Part shown: piece by piece, positions 1 through 9,298 of the stretch | How positions within the stretch are numbered: the stretch's first letter is position 1 | Layout of the letters: each line of letters begins with the position of its first letter | NCBI RefSeq assembly: GCF_946221635.1 | Contig: NZ_CAMIHB010000015.1 | Location: 1-64,000 of the forward strand | Direction of reading: 5' to 3' | Length of the DNA stretch: 64,000 nucleotides | Source of the DNA: an uncultured Rhodoferax sp. | Lineage (GTDB): Bacteria; Pseudomonadota; Gammaproteobacteria; Burkholderiales; Burkholderiaceae_C | The notes under the pieces: model-generated | Told to the model about the DNA's origin: nothing | Databases searched by the model: none | What the model saw: only the letters and a program-made list of their open reading frames with translations | Translations under genes and position numbers: made by a program

Positions 1-55
1 GCCCTCCGTGGCTTAATCGCCCGTTTCAACTGTCCAACTACTTGGGGTCAGTTCA
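1..55. mobile_element. Possible right end of an IS3-like insertion sequence
   Basis: The first 55 bases end in GTTGGACA / GGTCAGTTCA-like sequence; read on the minus strand they begin TGAACTGACCCC followed by AGTTGGACAG. This resembles the terminal inverted repeats of IS3-family elements, which start with TG and end with CA. One frame at the extreme left (bases 2-16) would end a protein with PSVA and a TAA stop, as the 3' end of a transposase might. The rest of the element lies outside the window, so a target duplication cannot be checked. The call rests on remembered terminal sequence only. Confidence 0.35.
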
Positions 56-92
56 TTCAGGCCCGTTTTTTGTTTCCTGACGGAATCCCGTC

Positions 93-854
93 TCAGGAGG
101 CGCGCGGCGTGGCCGCAGGGTGGGGTTGCTCGGGCTTGTCTTCCATGTAGCCCTTGCCATCCTTCACGCCCTTTTTGCCCAGGATTTGCCAGGCGGTGCG
201 CTGGTCGACCAGTGCGGCCAGGTACTCCAGCTCTTCGTCGGTGTGGTTGATGGCCTTGGCGGGGGTCAGCAGGCGGCCTTCCTTGGGTTGCACTTCGCCC
301 CAGAAGGCCTGGTGGTAGTCGGAGCGGCTGACCGCCTTGTCCCGACCGGCGGCCATGTCCACGGTGCCATAGCAGTTGCAGAAGTAGCTGCGTCCGCCCT
401 GGCTCTCGAAGATTTCGGTGTACACACCGGTGCCCCGGATGCCGGCGGTCAGTGTGGGGGTGACGATCTGGCGGCTACTGCCTTTGCCCCAGACGCTGAC
501 CACCGCGCCGGTGACCAGACGCAACAGGCTGACGGCGTTCAGCGTGGCACCGCGCTCCACGGTCATGCGGGAGTTCTGGCGTACGTGGAAGGCCGAGTTG
601 CCAATCACGAAGACCAGGCGTGAATCCGGGCCGGTCACGATCTCGTCGCCAGTCTGGATGGGTTGTTGCGCCAGCAGGCGGCGGCCGTTGACGGTGGCGT
701 CGCCCACCAGCTCCACCACATTGCTGCGGGACTGGGTCTGTGCCACGGCAAAACCGCCCATGCTGGTCCACGCCGCAGCAGCCTGCAGAAAACTGCGGCG
801 CTGGAACCACAGGACTTCGCTGTCGCTGCGGCCTTCAAGGGTGTGCTGTGTCAT
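93..854 (-). CDS. FecR-domain protein with a Tat-type signal
   Basis: A 253-residue exported protein. The start at 854 is preceded by AGGAGA at good spacing; a longer frame reaching 938 would run deep into the neighbouring gene. Near the N-terminus is a twin-arginine motif (RRSFLQ) followed by a hydrophobic stretch ending in AVAQ, suggesting Tat export. Residues about 45-150 resemble the FecR domain (VVELVGDATVNG, then GDEIVTGPDSRLVFVIG and a strand-rich repeat). No transmembrane anti-sigma arrangement and no sigma factor or TonB receptor gene is nearby, so it is more likely a stand-alone periplasmic FecR-domain protein than a FecR signal transducer. Its start overlaps the end of the upstream membrane protein gene by 20 bases, so the two are probably co-translated. 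Confidence 0.75.
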   Translation of the reverse strand: MTQHTLEGRSDSEVLWFQRRSFLQAAAAWTSMGGFAVAQTQSRSNVVELVGDATVNGRRLLAQQPIQTGDEIVTGPDSRLVFVIGNSAFHVRQNSRMTVERGATLNAVSLLRLVTGAVVSVWGKGSSRQIVTPTLTAGIRGTGVYTEIFESQGGRSYFCNCYGTVDMAAGRDKAVSRSDYHQAFWGEVQPKEGRLLTPAKAINHTDEELEYLAALVDQRTAWQILGKKGVKDGKGYMEDKPEQPHPAATPRAS

Positions 855-1629
855 CCGTGTCTCCTGGGGGGGCTTCAAAACAGTCGTTGAACGAGAAATA
901 CAGGGAAGCGAAGAACATGGACGCGGAAATAAGGCCAAACGGCATCAGCACCACGCCCAGCATTTCGGGGTTGCCCAGCAGGATGGCCACGCTGCTGATC
1001 ACCAGTCCGGTGGTCATCAGGAGCAGCGCCCAGCTCACTCCGAAGACGGTAAAGGCCCAAAAGTTCCGCAGGCAGGCCACCAGGCTGAAGAACAGGCTTT
1101 TGACCGGCGGGACCTGGTGCCAGTGCACCAGCGCCGGCGCGTGCCAGAACAGCAGCGAGACCGGGATGTAGAGCAGGGTGGCGAGCGTGGCCGCGTTCTG
1201 GAAACTGGCCTGCGAAGCCAGCTCCTCGCTCAGGCCGCCGCCGCCCAGGTACAGGCGGGCGAACTGGCCGCCATCCACGGCAGCGGACAGTCCCAGCACG
1301 ATGAAAAGGGAGAGCGCGTAGAGCAGTCCCAGCACCAGCATGGCCCGCAGTTGCTGGCGACCGGCGCGGAAGGCCGCGACGAGTACCGTGGGCATGGGAA
1401 AGCGGCCCTTGCCGATTTCGCGTGTGGCCACCATGAGGCCCAGCGTGGCTGCGGGCAGCAGGGTCAGCGCGATGATGCTGCCCAGCAGGGGCAGCAGGCT
1501 CAGCACGGTCATGCTGGCCATGAAGAGGAACAGCAGGCCCATGAGCCCTAGGGGCTGGCGGGCAAAGGCCTGGATGCCCTGTTTGACCCAGACGGCGCCC
1601 TGGCGGGCGGGAACCAGACGCAGCTTCAT
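835..1629 (-). CDS. BPSS1780-family integral membrane protein
   Basis: A 264-residue protein with about six hydrophobic segments (around residues 28-50, 55-70, 95-115, 150-165, 180-215 and 220-245) and an N-terminal RLVPARQGAVWVKQGIQAFARQPL stretch typical of the BPSS1780 family of betaproteobacterial membrane proteins. The family has no established function. The start codon overlaps the stop of thrB as ATGA and its own 3' end overlaps the FecR-domain gene, so three genes form a tightly packed minus-strand unit. Family assignment is from recognised sequence; role in the cell is unknown. Confidence 0.75.
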   Translation of the reverse strand: MKLRLVPARQGAVWVKQGIQAFARQPLGLMGLLFLFMASMTVLSLLPLLGSIIALTLLPAATLGLMVATREIGKGRFPMPTVLVAAFRAGRQQLRAMLVLGLLYALSLFIVLGLSAAVDGGQFARLYLGGGGLSEELASQASFQNAATLATLLYIPVSLLFWHAPALVHWHQVPPVKSLFFSLVACLRNFWAFTVFGVSWALLLMTTGLVISSVAILLGNPEMLGVVLMPFGLISASMFFASLYFSFNDCFEAPPGDTDDTAHP

Positions 1630-2621
1630 GCGGACACCGCCTCTTCGTGTTCAAGCTCGGCCAGGCCCAGCGGATGGGCCACGCGTTCGCGCAGCACGCG
1701 CTCGAAATGGCCGGGGTCGTGGGGTTTGAGCATGCTGGCTTCGCGCGGCAGGTACCAGTCCCACAGGCGTGAGATCCAGAAGCGCAGGGCGCCGGCGCGC
1801 AGCAGGGCGGGCAGCAGCTCGCGTTCCTGGGCGGTGAGGGGGCGTACGCGGGTGTAGGCCTGCACAAAGGCGCGCGAGCGCTCCAGGTCAGCCACGCCGG
1901 TGGGCAGGTCGATACACCAGTCGTTGAGGCAGACGGCCAGGTCGAACAGCCAGGTGTCCACACCGGCGAAATAGAAGTCGAAGAAGCCGCTGAGCTGGGG
2001 GGCGCCGTCCACGGTCTCGAACATGACGTTGTCGCGGAACAGGTCGGCATGGATGGCACCGCGCGGCAGGCCGGTGTAGGCGCTGCTGGCAGCCACATGG
2101 TTCTGGTAGGCCAGCTCGGCCTGCAGCAATTGGGCCTGGGCCGCTTCCAGGTGCGGCAGCACCACGGGGACGGTCTCATTCCACCAGGGCAGGCCGCGCA
2201 GATTGGGTTGCTGCATGCCGAAGTCGCGCCCGGCCAGGTGCATGCGCGCCAGCATGGCGCCCACCTGGCGGCAGTGCTCTACGCCCGGGGCCAGTTCGCT
2301 CCTGCCGCGCAGGCGGTTGACCACGGCGGCGGGCTTGCCGCCCAGGCTGTGCAGCACATCGCCGTCGCGGTTGGCGGCCGGGTCTGGCACGGGGATGCCG
2401 TGGAAGGCCAGGTGCTTCATCAAGCGCAGGTAGAAGGGCAGTTGCTCGAAGCTCAGGCGCTCGAACAGGGTCAGCACATAGGGCGCCTGGTCGGTGGTGA
2501 CGAAGTAGTTGGTGTTCTCAATGCCGCCGGAGCAACCTTCCAGGGTCTGAAGGTCGCCGAGCTTGAGGGATGCAAGAAATGTGCTGGCCTCGTCGAAGGA
2601 GACCTCTGTATATACCGCCAT
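1626..2621 (-). CDS. thrB: Homoserine kinase (ThrB, choline-kinase-like type)
   Basis: Phosphorylates homoserine to O-phosphohomoserine in threonine synthesis. The 331-residue product starts MAVYTEV and has the aminoglycoside/choline-kinase fold rather than the GHMP fold of the enterobacterial enzyme: GGIENTNYFV in the nucleotide loop near residue 30, and the catalytic segment GAIHADLFRDNVMF around residue 185 followed by DFYFAGVD. The start at 2621 is chosen because the sequence from there matches the family N-terminus; an upstream in-frame start at 2696 would overlap polA, which diverges from 2680. It is the first gene of the three-gene minus-strand unit. Confidence 0.92.
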   Translation of the reverse strand: MAVYTEVSFDEASTFLASLKLGDLQTLEGCSGGIENTNYFVTTDQAPYVLTLFERLSFEQLPFYLRLMKHLAFHGIPVPDPAANRDGDVLHSLGGKPAAVVNRLRGRSELAPGVEHCRQVGAMLARMHLAGRDFGMQQPNLRGLPWWNETVPVVLPHLEAAQAQLLQAELAYQNHVAASSAYTGLPRGAIHADLFRDNVMFETVDGAPQLSGFFDFYFAGVDTWLFDLAVCLNDWCIDLPTGVADLERSRAFVQAYTRVRPLTAQERELLPALLRAGALRFWISRLWDWYLPREASMLKPHDPGHFERVLRERVAHPLGLAELEHEEAVSA

Positions 2622-2679
2622 GGGGCAATTGTAGGGGCGGCTGCCGCGCCGCCCGGGTTGGCGCAGGCACAATGCCGGG

Positions 2680-5475
2680 ATGCGTGAATCCTCCAAAACC
2701 CTGCTGCTGGTCGATGGCTCCAGCTACCTGTACCGCGCCTTCTTTGCCGGCGGCGAGACCATGAGCATCACGCTGCCCGATGGCACGGTGCAGAAGACCG
2801 GCGCCATCCGCATCATGATCAACATGATGAACAGCCTGCGCAAGGAGTACCCGGCCCACTACGTGGCCTGCGTGTTCGATGCCAAGGGCCCGACCTTCCG
2901 CGACGCCATCTACTCCGAGTACAAGGCCCACCGCGACCCCATGCCCGACGATCTGCGCAGCCAGATCGCCCCCATCCACGAGGTGGTGCGCTACCTGGGC
3001 TGGGCGGTGCTGGACGTGCCCGGTGTGGAGGCAGACGATGTGATCGGCACCCTGGCCGTGGCGGCCGCGAAGCAGGGGATCGAGGTCATCGTCAGCAGTG
3101 GCGACAAGGACTTGGCCCAGCTGGTCAACGAACACATCACCATCATCGACACCATGAACGGCAAGCGCCGTGACCTGGCGGGCGTAGAGGCCGAGTTTGG
3201 CGTGCCCGCGCACCTGATGCTGGACTACCAGACCCTGGTGGGCGACGCGGTGGACAACGTGCCCGGTGTGGCCAAGGTCGGCCCCAAGACGGCGGTGAAG
3301 TGGTTGCAGCAGTACGGCTCGCTGCAGGGCGTGGTGGACAACGCTGCCAACATCGGTGGCGTGGTGGGCGAGAACCTGCGCAAGGCGTTGGACTGGCTGC
3401 CTACCGGGCGCAGTCTGCTCACCATCAAGACGGACTGCGATCTGGCAGGGTGGGTCGATGGCCTGCCTGCTATGGATTCCATAGCTGTTCGCGCACAGGA
3501 CACGGGGGCTTTGCGCGGTTTTTATGAGAAATACGGTTTCAAGGGCCTGGCCAAGTCACTGGGCGCCGATGGCGGCGACGCAGCGCCCGTGTCCACCACC
3601 GCGCCTACCCAGGCAACGGCCACCCCGGGCCTGTTTGATGAGCCCGAAGCCGCAGTTGTACCGGCGCGCAGCAGCCTGGCCTACGAGACCATCCTGAGCT
3701 GGGAGGCCTTCGACACCTGGCTGGCCCGCCTGCAGGCCGCCGAGCTGGTGGCGCTGGACACCGAGACCACCTCCATCGACGAGATGGTGGCCGAGGTGGT
3801 GGGCATCTCCTTCAGCGTGGCGCCGGGTGCGGCCGCCTACATTCCTCTGGCGCACCGCTACCCGGACGCGCCGGAACAGCTGCCGCGCGACGCGGTGCTC
3901 GCCAGGCTCAAGCCCTGGCTGGAAAACCCGGCGGCCAAGAAGCTGGGGCAGCACATCAAGTACGACCGCCATGTGCTGGCCAACCACGGCATCGAGGTGC
4001 AGGGCTATGTGCACGACACCATGCTGCAAAGCTATGTGCTCGAAGCCCACAAGCCGCACAATCTCTCCAGCCTGGCCGAGCGCCATCTGGGCCGCAGTGG
4101 CATCAGCTACGAAGACCTGTGCGGCAAGGGGGCGCACCAGATTCCCTTTGACCAGGTGGACATTGCCAAGGCGGCCGAATATTCCTGCGAGGACTCGGAC
4201 CAGACGCTGGATGTACACCGCACGCTGTGGCCGCAGATTGAGGCGGACGCCAAGCTGCGCTTCATCTACGAGCTGGAAATCGCCAGCAGCGAGACGCTGT
4301 ACCGCATTGAACGCAATGGCGTGCTGATCGACGCGCCCACGCTGGCGGCCCAGAGCCATGAGCTGGGCCAGCGCATCCTGCAACTGGAGACGGAGGCCTA
4401 CGAGATCGCTGGCCAGCCCTTCAACCTCAGCAGCCCCAAGCAACTGGGCGAAATCTTCTTTGACAAGCTGGGCATGCCCGTCGTCAAGAAAACCGCCACG
4501 GGCGCACGCAGCACCGACGAAGAGGTGCTGGAAAAGCTGGCCGAGGATTACCCCCTGCCGGCCAAGCTGCTGGAGCACCGCAGCCTGTCCAAGCTCAAGG
4601 GCACTTACACCGACAAGCTCACCCTCCTGACCTTGCCGCGCACCGGACGTGTGCACACCCACTATGCGCAGGCGGTGGCCGTGACCGGGCGCCTGTCCAG
4701 CAACGACCCCAATCTGCAGAACATCCCCATCCGCACGGCCGAGGGCCGGCGCGTGCGCGAGGCCTTTGTGGCGGCACCGGGCTGCGTGATCGCCAGTGCC
4801 GACTACTCGCAGATCGAGCTGCGCATCATGGCCCACATCAGCGATGACGCAGCCTTGCTCAAGGCTTTCCACGACGGGCTGGATGTGCACCGCGCCACCG
4901 CGGCCGAGGTGTTTGGTGTGGCGGTGGACCAGGTCAGCAGCGAGCAGCGCCGCTATGCCAAGGTCATCAACTTCGGTCTGATCTATGGCATGAGCGCCTT
5001 CGGCCTGGCGCGCAACCTGGGCATCGACAACACTGCGGCCAAGAACTACATCGCGCGCTATTTCGAGCGTTACCCCGGCGTGAAGGCCTACATGGAAACG
5101 ACCCGCGAGACGGCCCGTCGACAGGGATACGTGGAAACCGTGTTCGGCCGGCGCCTGCAGCTCGCCGGTATCCAGACTGCGAAGGGCGCTTTGCTGGCCG
5201 GGCTGGAGCGGGCGGCCATCAATGCACCAATGCAGGGCACGGCAGCGGATCTCATCAAGCTCAGCATGAATGCGGTGCAGCAGGTGCTGGACACGCAGCA
5301 AAAGGCGACGAAAATGATCATGCAGGTGCACGACGAACTGGTGTTCGAGGTGCCCGAGGCCGAGGTGGAATGGTTGCGCATGGAGATTCCGCGCCTCATG
5401 GCCGGCGTGGCCGCACTCAAGGTGCCCCTGCTGGCAGAGGTTGGGGTTGGCCCCAATTGGGACAAGGCGCATTAA
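2680..5475 (+). CDS. polA: DNA polymerase I
   Basis: Repair and Okazaki-fragment polymerase, 931 residues, full length. The 5'-3' exonuclease domain occupies about residues 1-290 (LLLVDGSSYLYRAFFA at the start, VEADDVIGTLA and SSGDKDLAQLV inside). The 3'-5' exonuclease domain (about 330-510) keeps its acidic residues in ALDTETTS, the KYDRH segment and YSCEDSD, so proofreading should be active. The polymerase domain follows with motif A DYSQIELRIMAHIS, motif B RRYAKVINFGLIYG and motif C QVHDELVFEV. An interspersed repeat copy lies in frame at 3469-3510, in the linker after the 5' exonuclease domain (residues about 264-277). Divergent from thrB, 58 bases between starts. Confidence 0.98.
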   Translation: MRESSKTLLLVDGSSYLYRAFFAGGETMSITLPDGTVQKTGAIRIMINMMNSLRKEYPAHYVACVFDAKGPTFRDAIYSEYKAHRDPMPDDLRSQIAPIHEVVRYLGWAVLDVPGVEADDVIGTLAVAAAKQGIEVIVSSGDKDLAQLVNEHITIIDTMNGKRRDLAGVEAEFGVPAHLMLDYQTLVGDAVDNVPGVAKVGPKTAVKWLQQYGSLQGVVDNAANIGGVVGENLRKALDWLPTGRSLLTIKTDCDLAGWVDGLPAMDSIAVRAQDTGALRGFYEKYGFKGLAKSLGADGGDAAPVSTTAPTQATATPGLFDEPEAAVVPARSSLAYETILSWEAFDTWLARLQAAELVALDTETTSIDEMVAEVVGISFSVAPGAAAYIPLAHRYPDAPEQLPRDAVLARLKPWLENPAAKKLGQHIKYDRHVLANHGIEVQGYVHDTMLQSYVLEAHKPHNLSSLAERHLGRSGISYEDLCGKGAHQIPFDQVDIAKAAEYSCEDSDQTLDVHRTLWPQIEADAKLRFIYELEIASSETLYRIERNGVLIDAPTLAAQSHELGQRILQLETEAYEIAGQPFNLSSPKQLGEIFFDKLGMPVVKKTATGARSTDEEVLEKLAEDYPLPAKLLEHRSLSKLKGTYTDKLTLLTLPRTGRVHTHYAQAVAVTGRLSSNDPNLQNIPIRTAEGRRVREAFVAAPGCVIASADYSQIELRIMAHISDDAALLKAFHDGLDVHRATAAEVFGVAVDQVSSEQRRYAKVINFGLIYGMSAFGLARNLGIDNTAAKNYIARYFERYPGVKAYMETTRETARRQGYVETVFGRRLQLAGIQTAKGALLAGLERAAINAPMQGTAADLIKLSMNAVQQVLDTQQKATKMIMQVHDELVFEVPEAEVEWLRMEIPRLMAGVAALKVPLLAEVGVGPNWDKAH
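3469..3510 (-). repeat. Dispersed ~45 bp repeat, copy A, inside polA
   Basis: On the minus strand this reads AGCCCCCGTG, then TGTGCGCGAACAGCTAT and ends ATAGC, matching the repeat family seen at nine other places in the window. It is in frame within polA and encodes part of the linker (AMDSIAVRAQDTGA). Confidence 0.7.
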
Positions 5476-5530
5476 AGTAGACGATGCAAGGCGAACCACC
5501 TGCAGCCATAACAAGATGAGGAGTCAAGCC

Positions 5531-7348
5531 ATGGGACTCAACGGACTCAAGATCGCCACCAAATTGTGGGCCTTCATCATTCTGGTGATTGCTGCCATCT
5601 GCACCGTTGCCATCGTGGGCCTGGTGCGCAGTGCCAGCATCCTTTCCGAAGGCCGAGCGCAGCAAGCGCAGGTCGAGGAGCTGGTGCAAATCAGCACCGA
5701 ATGGAATGGCCTGACCATGACCAATGCGGCGCGCAACCAGGCCATCCTGCTGGCCGAGGGCACGGCGGTCAACGACTCCTTCAAGGACCCCATCAACGCC
5801 ACCAGCGCCCAGATTGGCGAGCTGCAGAAGAAGATGGAAGCCATGCCGCTGACGGATGCGGACAAGGCCCAGATGAAGAAGATCGGCGACCTGCGCAAGG
5901 CCGTCATCGACCTGCGCACCAAGGCGCGCGATGCCAAGATGGCGGGTAATGCGGAAGACGCCATGAAGATCATGAACGGGCAGTACCTGCCCACCATGGC
6001 CGCCTACATCGCCGCCCAGAAAGAAATGGTGGAGCTGCAGAAAAAGCAGCTGGCCGACGTCAAGCTCCAGACCGAGGCGCGTCGCACGGCCAACAGCGTG
6101 GGCATTCTGGTGGGCCTGGCCGTCATCATTGCGGCCATCTTTGCCGGTACCGCCTGGCTGGTGCGCTCCATCCGCGAGCCCCTGGCGCTGGCCAACGACC
6201 TGGCCGCACGCATATCGCAGGGCGACCTGAGTTTCGCCATCACCACCGACCGGGCGGATGAGTTCGGGGCCCTGCTGGTCTCGCTGCGCGCCATGAACGA
6301 GGCGCTGGCCAGCATGGTGTCGCAGGTGCGCAGCAGCACCGACAGCATTGCCTTGGCCAGTGCCGAGATCGCGTCGGGCAACAACGACCTGGCCCAGCGC
6401 ACCGAGCAGGCCTCCAGCAATCTGCAGGCCACGGCATCCAGCATGGATGGCCTGACCAACACCGTGCAGCAAAGCGCCGACAACGCCCGCCAGGCCAGCG
6501 CCCTGGCCGCCAGTGCGTCCACGGTGGCGCAGCGTGGCGGCGAGGTGGTGAGCCATGTGGTCCACACCATGCAGGAGATTGACGCCAGCAGCAAGAAGAT
6601 CGCCGACATCATCGGGGTGATCGACAGCATCGCCTTCCAGACCAACATCCTGGCGCTGAACGCGGCCGTGGAAGCGGCGCGGGCGGGCGAACAGGGCCGC
6701 GGCTTTGCCGTGGTGGCGTCCGAGGTGCGCTCATTGGCGGGCCGGTCCGCCGAAGCCGCCAAGGAGATCAAGGCCCTGATCGGCACTTCGGTGGAGAAGG
6801 TGGAGTCCGGTACCAAGCTGGTGACAGATGCCGGTGCCACCATGCAGGAAATTGTGCAGAGCGTGCGCCGCGTGGCCGATGTGATTGGCGAGATCACGGC
6901 GGCTGCCAATGAACAGAGTTCCGGCATTGCGGGTGTGAACCAGGCCATCGGCAGCCTGGACCAGATGACGCAGCAGAATGCGGCATTGGTAGAAGAAAGT
7001 GCCGCCGCCGCCGAAAGTTTGCGGGAGCAGGCTGACCGCATGAAGCAGGCAGTGTCTGTCTTCAAGATCGGTGCGCACTCGGATGCCGGTGCGGCGCTGG
7101 CCGTTGCGCCGGTACGCTCGGCTGCCCCCTCCCAACCGCCTTTCAAGGGGCCGGAACGACGCACAGGGGCCGGCGACGGGCCTGGCGCCCGGGCCCCGGT
7201 GGCTGCCAAACCGGCAGCGTCCAGCGGACCTGCCAAGCCCGCGGCGACCAGTGCTAAGGCCCAGCCCGCGGTGGCCCCGAAGCCGGCTGCGACCGCCAGC
7301 CGGGCTGCTGCGCCAGCCGGTGGCGACGAGGATTGGGAAACCTTCTGA
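5531..7348 (+). CDS. Methyl-accepting chemotaxis protein
   Basis: Membrane chemoreceptor of 605 residues. The start at 5531 (MGLNGLKIATK) follows GAGGAG and gives a proper N-terminus; an earlier in-frame ATG at 5441 overlaps polA. Order: transmembrane helix 1 (about 13-33), a periplasmic four-helix-bundle sensor, helix 2 (about 195-215), HAMP, then the cytoplasmic signalling coiled coil with the conserved tip AFQTNILALNAAVEAARAG and GRGFAVVASEVRSLAGRSA. A Pro/Ala-rich linker of about 80 residues ends in DWETF, the pentapeptide that tethers CheR and CheB. Ligand unknown. It is followed by a paralogue 32 bases downstream; no che genes are present in the window. Confidence 0.95.
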   Translation: MGLNGLKIATKLWAFIILVIAAICTVAIVGLVRSASILSEGRAQQAQVEELVQISTEWNGLTMTNAARNQAILLAEGTAVNDSFKDPINATSAQIGELQKKMEAMPLTDADKAQMKKIGDLRKAVIDLRTKARDAKMAGNAEDAMKIMNGQYLPTMAAYIAAQKEMVELQKKQLADVKLQTEARRTANSVGILVGLAVIIAAIFAGTAWLVRSIREPLALANDLAARISQGDLSFAITTDRADEFGALLVSLRAMNEALASMVSQVRSSTDSIALASAEIASGNNDLAQRTEQASSNLQATASSMDGLTNTVQQSADNARQASALAASASTVAQRGGEVVSHVVHTMQEIDASSKKIADIIGVIDSIAFQTNILALNAAVEAARAGEQGRGFAVVASEVRSLAGRSAEAAKEIKALIGTSVEKVESGTKLVTDAGATMQEIVQSVRRVADVIGEITAAANEQSSGIAGVNQAIGSLDQMTQQNAALVEESAAAAESLREQADRMKQAVSVFKIGAHSDAGAALAVAPVRSAAPSQPPFKGPERRTGAGDGPGARAPVAAKPAASSGPAKPAATSAKAQPAVAPKPAATASRAAAPAGGDEDWETF

Positions 7349-7380
7349 ACGACACGAACAATTTGAACCTAGGAGGCCTC

Positions 7381-9192
7381 ATGGGCAGTTTTTTCAACAA
7401 TATTTCCATCCGCAAACGCCTGGGCGTGGCGTTTGCACTGATCCTGGCCCTGTCGTTGGCGGTCATCCTGGTCAGCATTGCGCGCCTCAATACAGTGGCG
7501 GAAACCACGGAACGCATGGTGCAAGACCCCATCAAGACCGAGCGTCTGGTGGGCGACTGGTACCGCAACATCCACACCGGCGTGCGCCGCACGGCCGCCA
7601 TCGCGCGCAGCAGCGATCCGTCCCTGGCGGAGTATTTCGCCGAAGACCAGGCGAATTCCAGCAAGACCTCCGGTGAGTTTCAGAAGGCACTGGAGCCGCT
7701 CATGGTCTCCGATGCCGAAAAGACCCTGTACAGGGAAATCGGGGAGCAGCGCAAGATCTACATTGCCGCCCGTGATGAGATCGTGGCCCTCAAGAAGGAC
7801 GGCAAGACCGAGGAGGCAAACAAGCTCCTGGACGAGAAGTTCACGCCGGCTTCCAAGGTCTACATGGCCAAGATAGAAGCCTTGCTGCAGAACCAGCGGG
7901 ACTCCATTGACCAGATGGCCAAGGAGATTCAGGACGCTCACACCAGCAGCCGCCGTCTCCTGTTTGTGTTGGCCACGGTCAGCCTCTTGCTCAGCGTGGT
8001 ACTGGCCTGGCTGCTGTCGCAGTCCATCACCGTCCCCATGGCGGAGGCCACGGTCCTCGCGCGCAAGGTCGCGGACGGCGACCTGACGGGCGAGATCCGG
8101 CATGGCCGCGGAGACGAGGTCGGCCAGTTGTTGACCACCTTGCACGACATGCAGCGCAACCTGGTCAATGTAGTGAGCAATGTGCGCCGGGGCTCGGAGT
8201 CTGTTGCGACGGCCAGCTCCGAAATCGCGCAGGGCAACCACGACCTGTCCGCCCGGACCGAGCAGCAGGCCAGTGCGCTGGAAGAAACCGCAGCTTCCAT
8301 GGAGGAGCTCAGCTCCACCGTGAAGCAGAACGCCGACAACGCCCGCCAGGCCAACCAGCTGGCCATGAACGCCTCCACCGTCGCGGTGCAGGGGGGAGAG
8401 GTGGTGGGTCAGGTCGTGGAGACCATGAAGGGCATCAACGAATCCAGCCGCAAGATCGCCGACATCATCAGCGTCATCGACGGCATTGCCTTCCAGACCA
8501 ACATTCTGGCCTTGAATGCCGCCGTGGAAGCAGCTCGTGCCGGTGAGCAGGGCCGCGGCTTTGCCGTGGTGGCGTCCGAGGTGCGTTCCTTGGCAGGCCG
8601 CTCCGCAGAGGCTGCCAAGGAAATCAAGACCCTGATCAACACCAGCGTGGAGCGTGTGGAGCAGGGCACCACGCTGGTCGACAAGGCGGGGGAAACCATG
8701 ACCGAAGTCGTGAACAGCATCAGGCGCGTCACGGACATCATGGGCGAGATCAGTGCGGCCAGTGCCGAACAGAGCACTGGCGTGGCCCAGGTGGGCGAGG
8801 CCGTGACCCAGATGGACCAGGCGACCCAGCAAAATGCTGCGCTGGTGGAGGAGATGGCGGCCGCAGCCAGCAGCCTCAAGGGCCAGGCCCAGGATTTGGT
8901 GCAGGTGGTGGCGGTGTTCAAGCTGGGAGCCCAGGATGCCCAGGGGCAGGGCCTGGCGACAGCCAAGGTGCGCTCCGCCACGCCGCCGGCCACCCCCTTC
9001 AAGGGCCCGGAGCGGCGCACAGATGCTGCCGCCAAGCCCAAACCCGCAGCCGCCGCCAAGCCGGCACCGGTCGCATCCAAGAAGCCGGCACCGGCCGCTG
9101 CGCCAGTGGTACATGCCAAACCGGTACCCGTGCCGCAGACCTCCCGTGTGACGACGCCGGCTGGCGGCGACGACGACTGGGAAACTTTCTGA
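7381..9192 (+). CDS. Methyl-accepting chemotaxis protein (second, tandem)
   Basis: A 603-residue chemoreceptor parallel to the one upstream. ATG at 7381 follows AGGAGG exactly. Transmembrane helix 1 at about 13-35, a four-helix-bundle periplasmic domain rich in charged residues, helix 2 at about 190-212, HAMP, and a signalling domain nearly identical to its neighbour around the tip. The C-terminal linker is Pro/Ala/Lys-rich and also ends DWETF. The periplasmic domains differ strongly while the signalling domains are almost the same, which points to duplication followed by change in the sensor. Ligand unknown. Confidence 0.95.
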   Translation: MGSFFNNISIRKRLGVAFALILALSLAVILVSIARLNTVAETTERMVQDPIKTERLVGDWYRNIHTGVRRTAAIARSSDPSLAEYFAEDQANSSKTSGEFQKALEPLMVSDAEKTLYREIGEQRKIYIAARDEIVALKKDGKTEEANKLLDEKFTPASKVYMAKIEALLQNQRDSIDQMAKEIQDAHTSSRRLLFVLATVSLLLSVVLAWLLSQSITVPMAEATVLARKVADGDLTGEIRHGRGDEVGQLLTTLHDMQRNLVNVVSNVRRGSESVATASSEIAQGNHDLSARTEQQASALEETAASMEELSSTVKQNADNARQANQLAMNASTVAVQGGEVVGQVVETMKGINESSRKIADIISVIDGIAFQTNILALNAAVEAARAGEQGRGFAVVASEVRSLAGRSAEAAKEIKTLINTSVERVEQGTTLVDKAGETMTEVVNSIRRVTDIMGEISAASAEQSTGVAQVGEAVTQMDQATQQNAALVEEMAAAASSLKGQAQDLVQVVAVFKLGAQDAQGQGLATAKVRSATPPATPFKGPERRTDAAAKPKPAAAAKPAPVASKKPAPAAAPVVHAKPVPVPQTSRVTTPAGGDDDWETF

Positions 9193-9298
9193 CCCCCCTG
9201 CGGGTCTGCCAAAGCCCCGCCCAACCCGGCAGGACAGTGTTGTGCATACACTTCCTGCTGTTTTTGTTTTCAACCCAGATTGAACCAAGGAGACGGAT

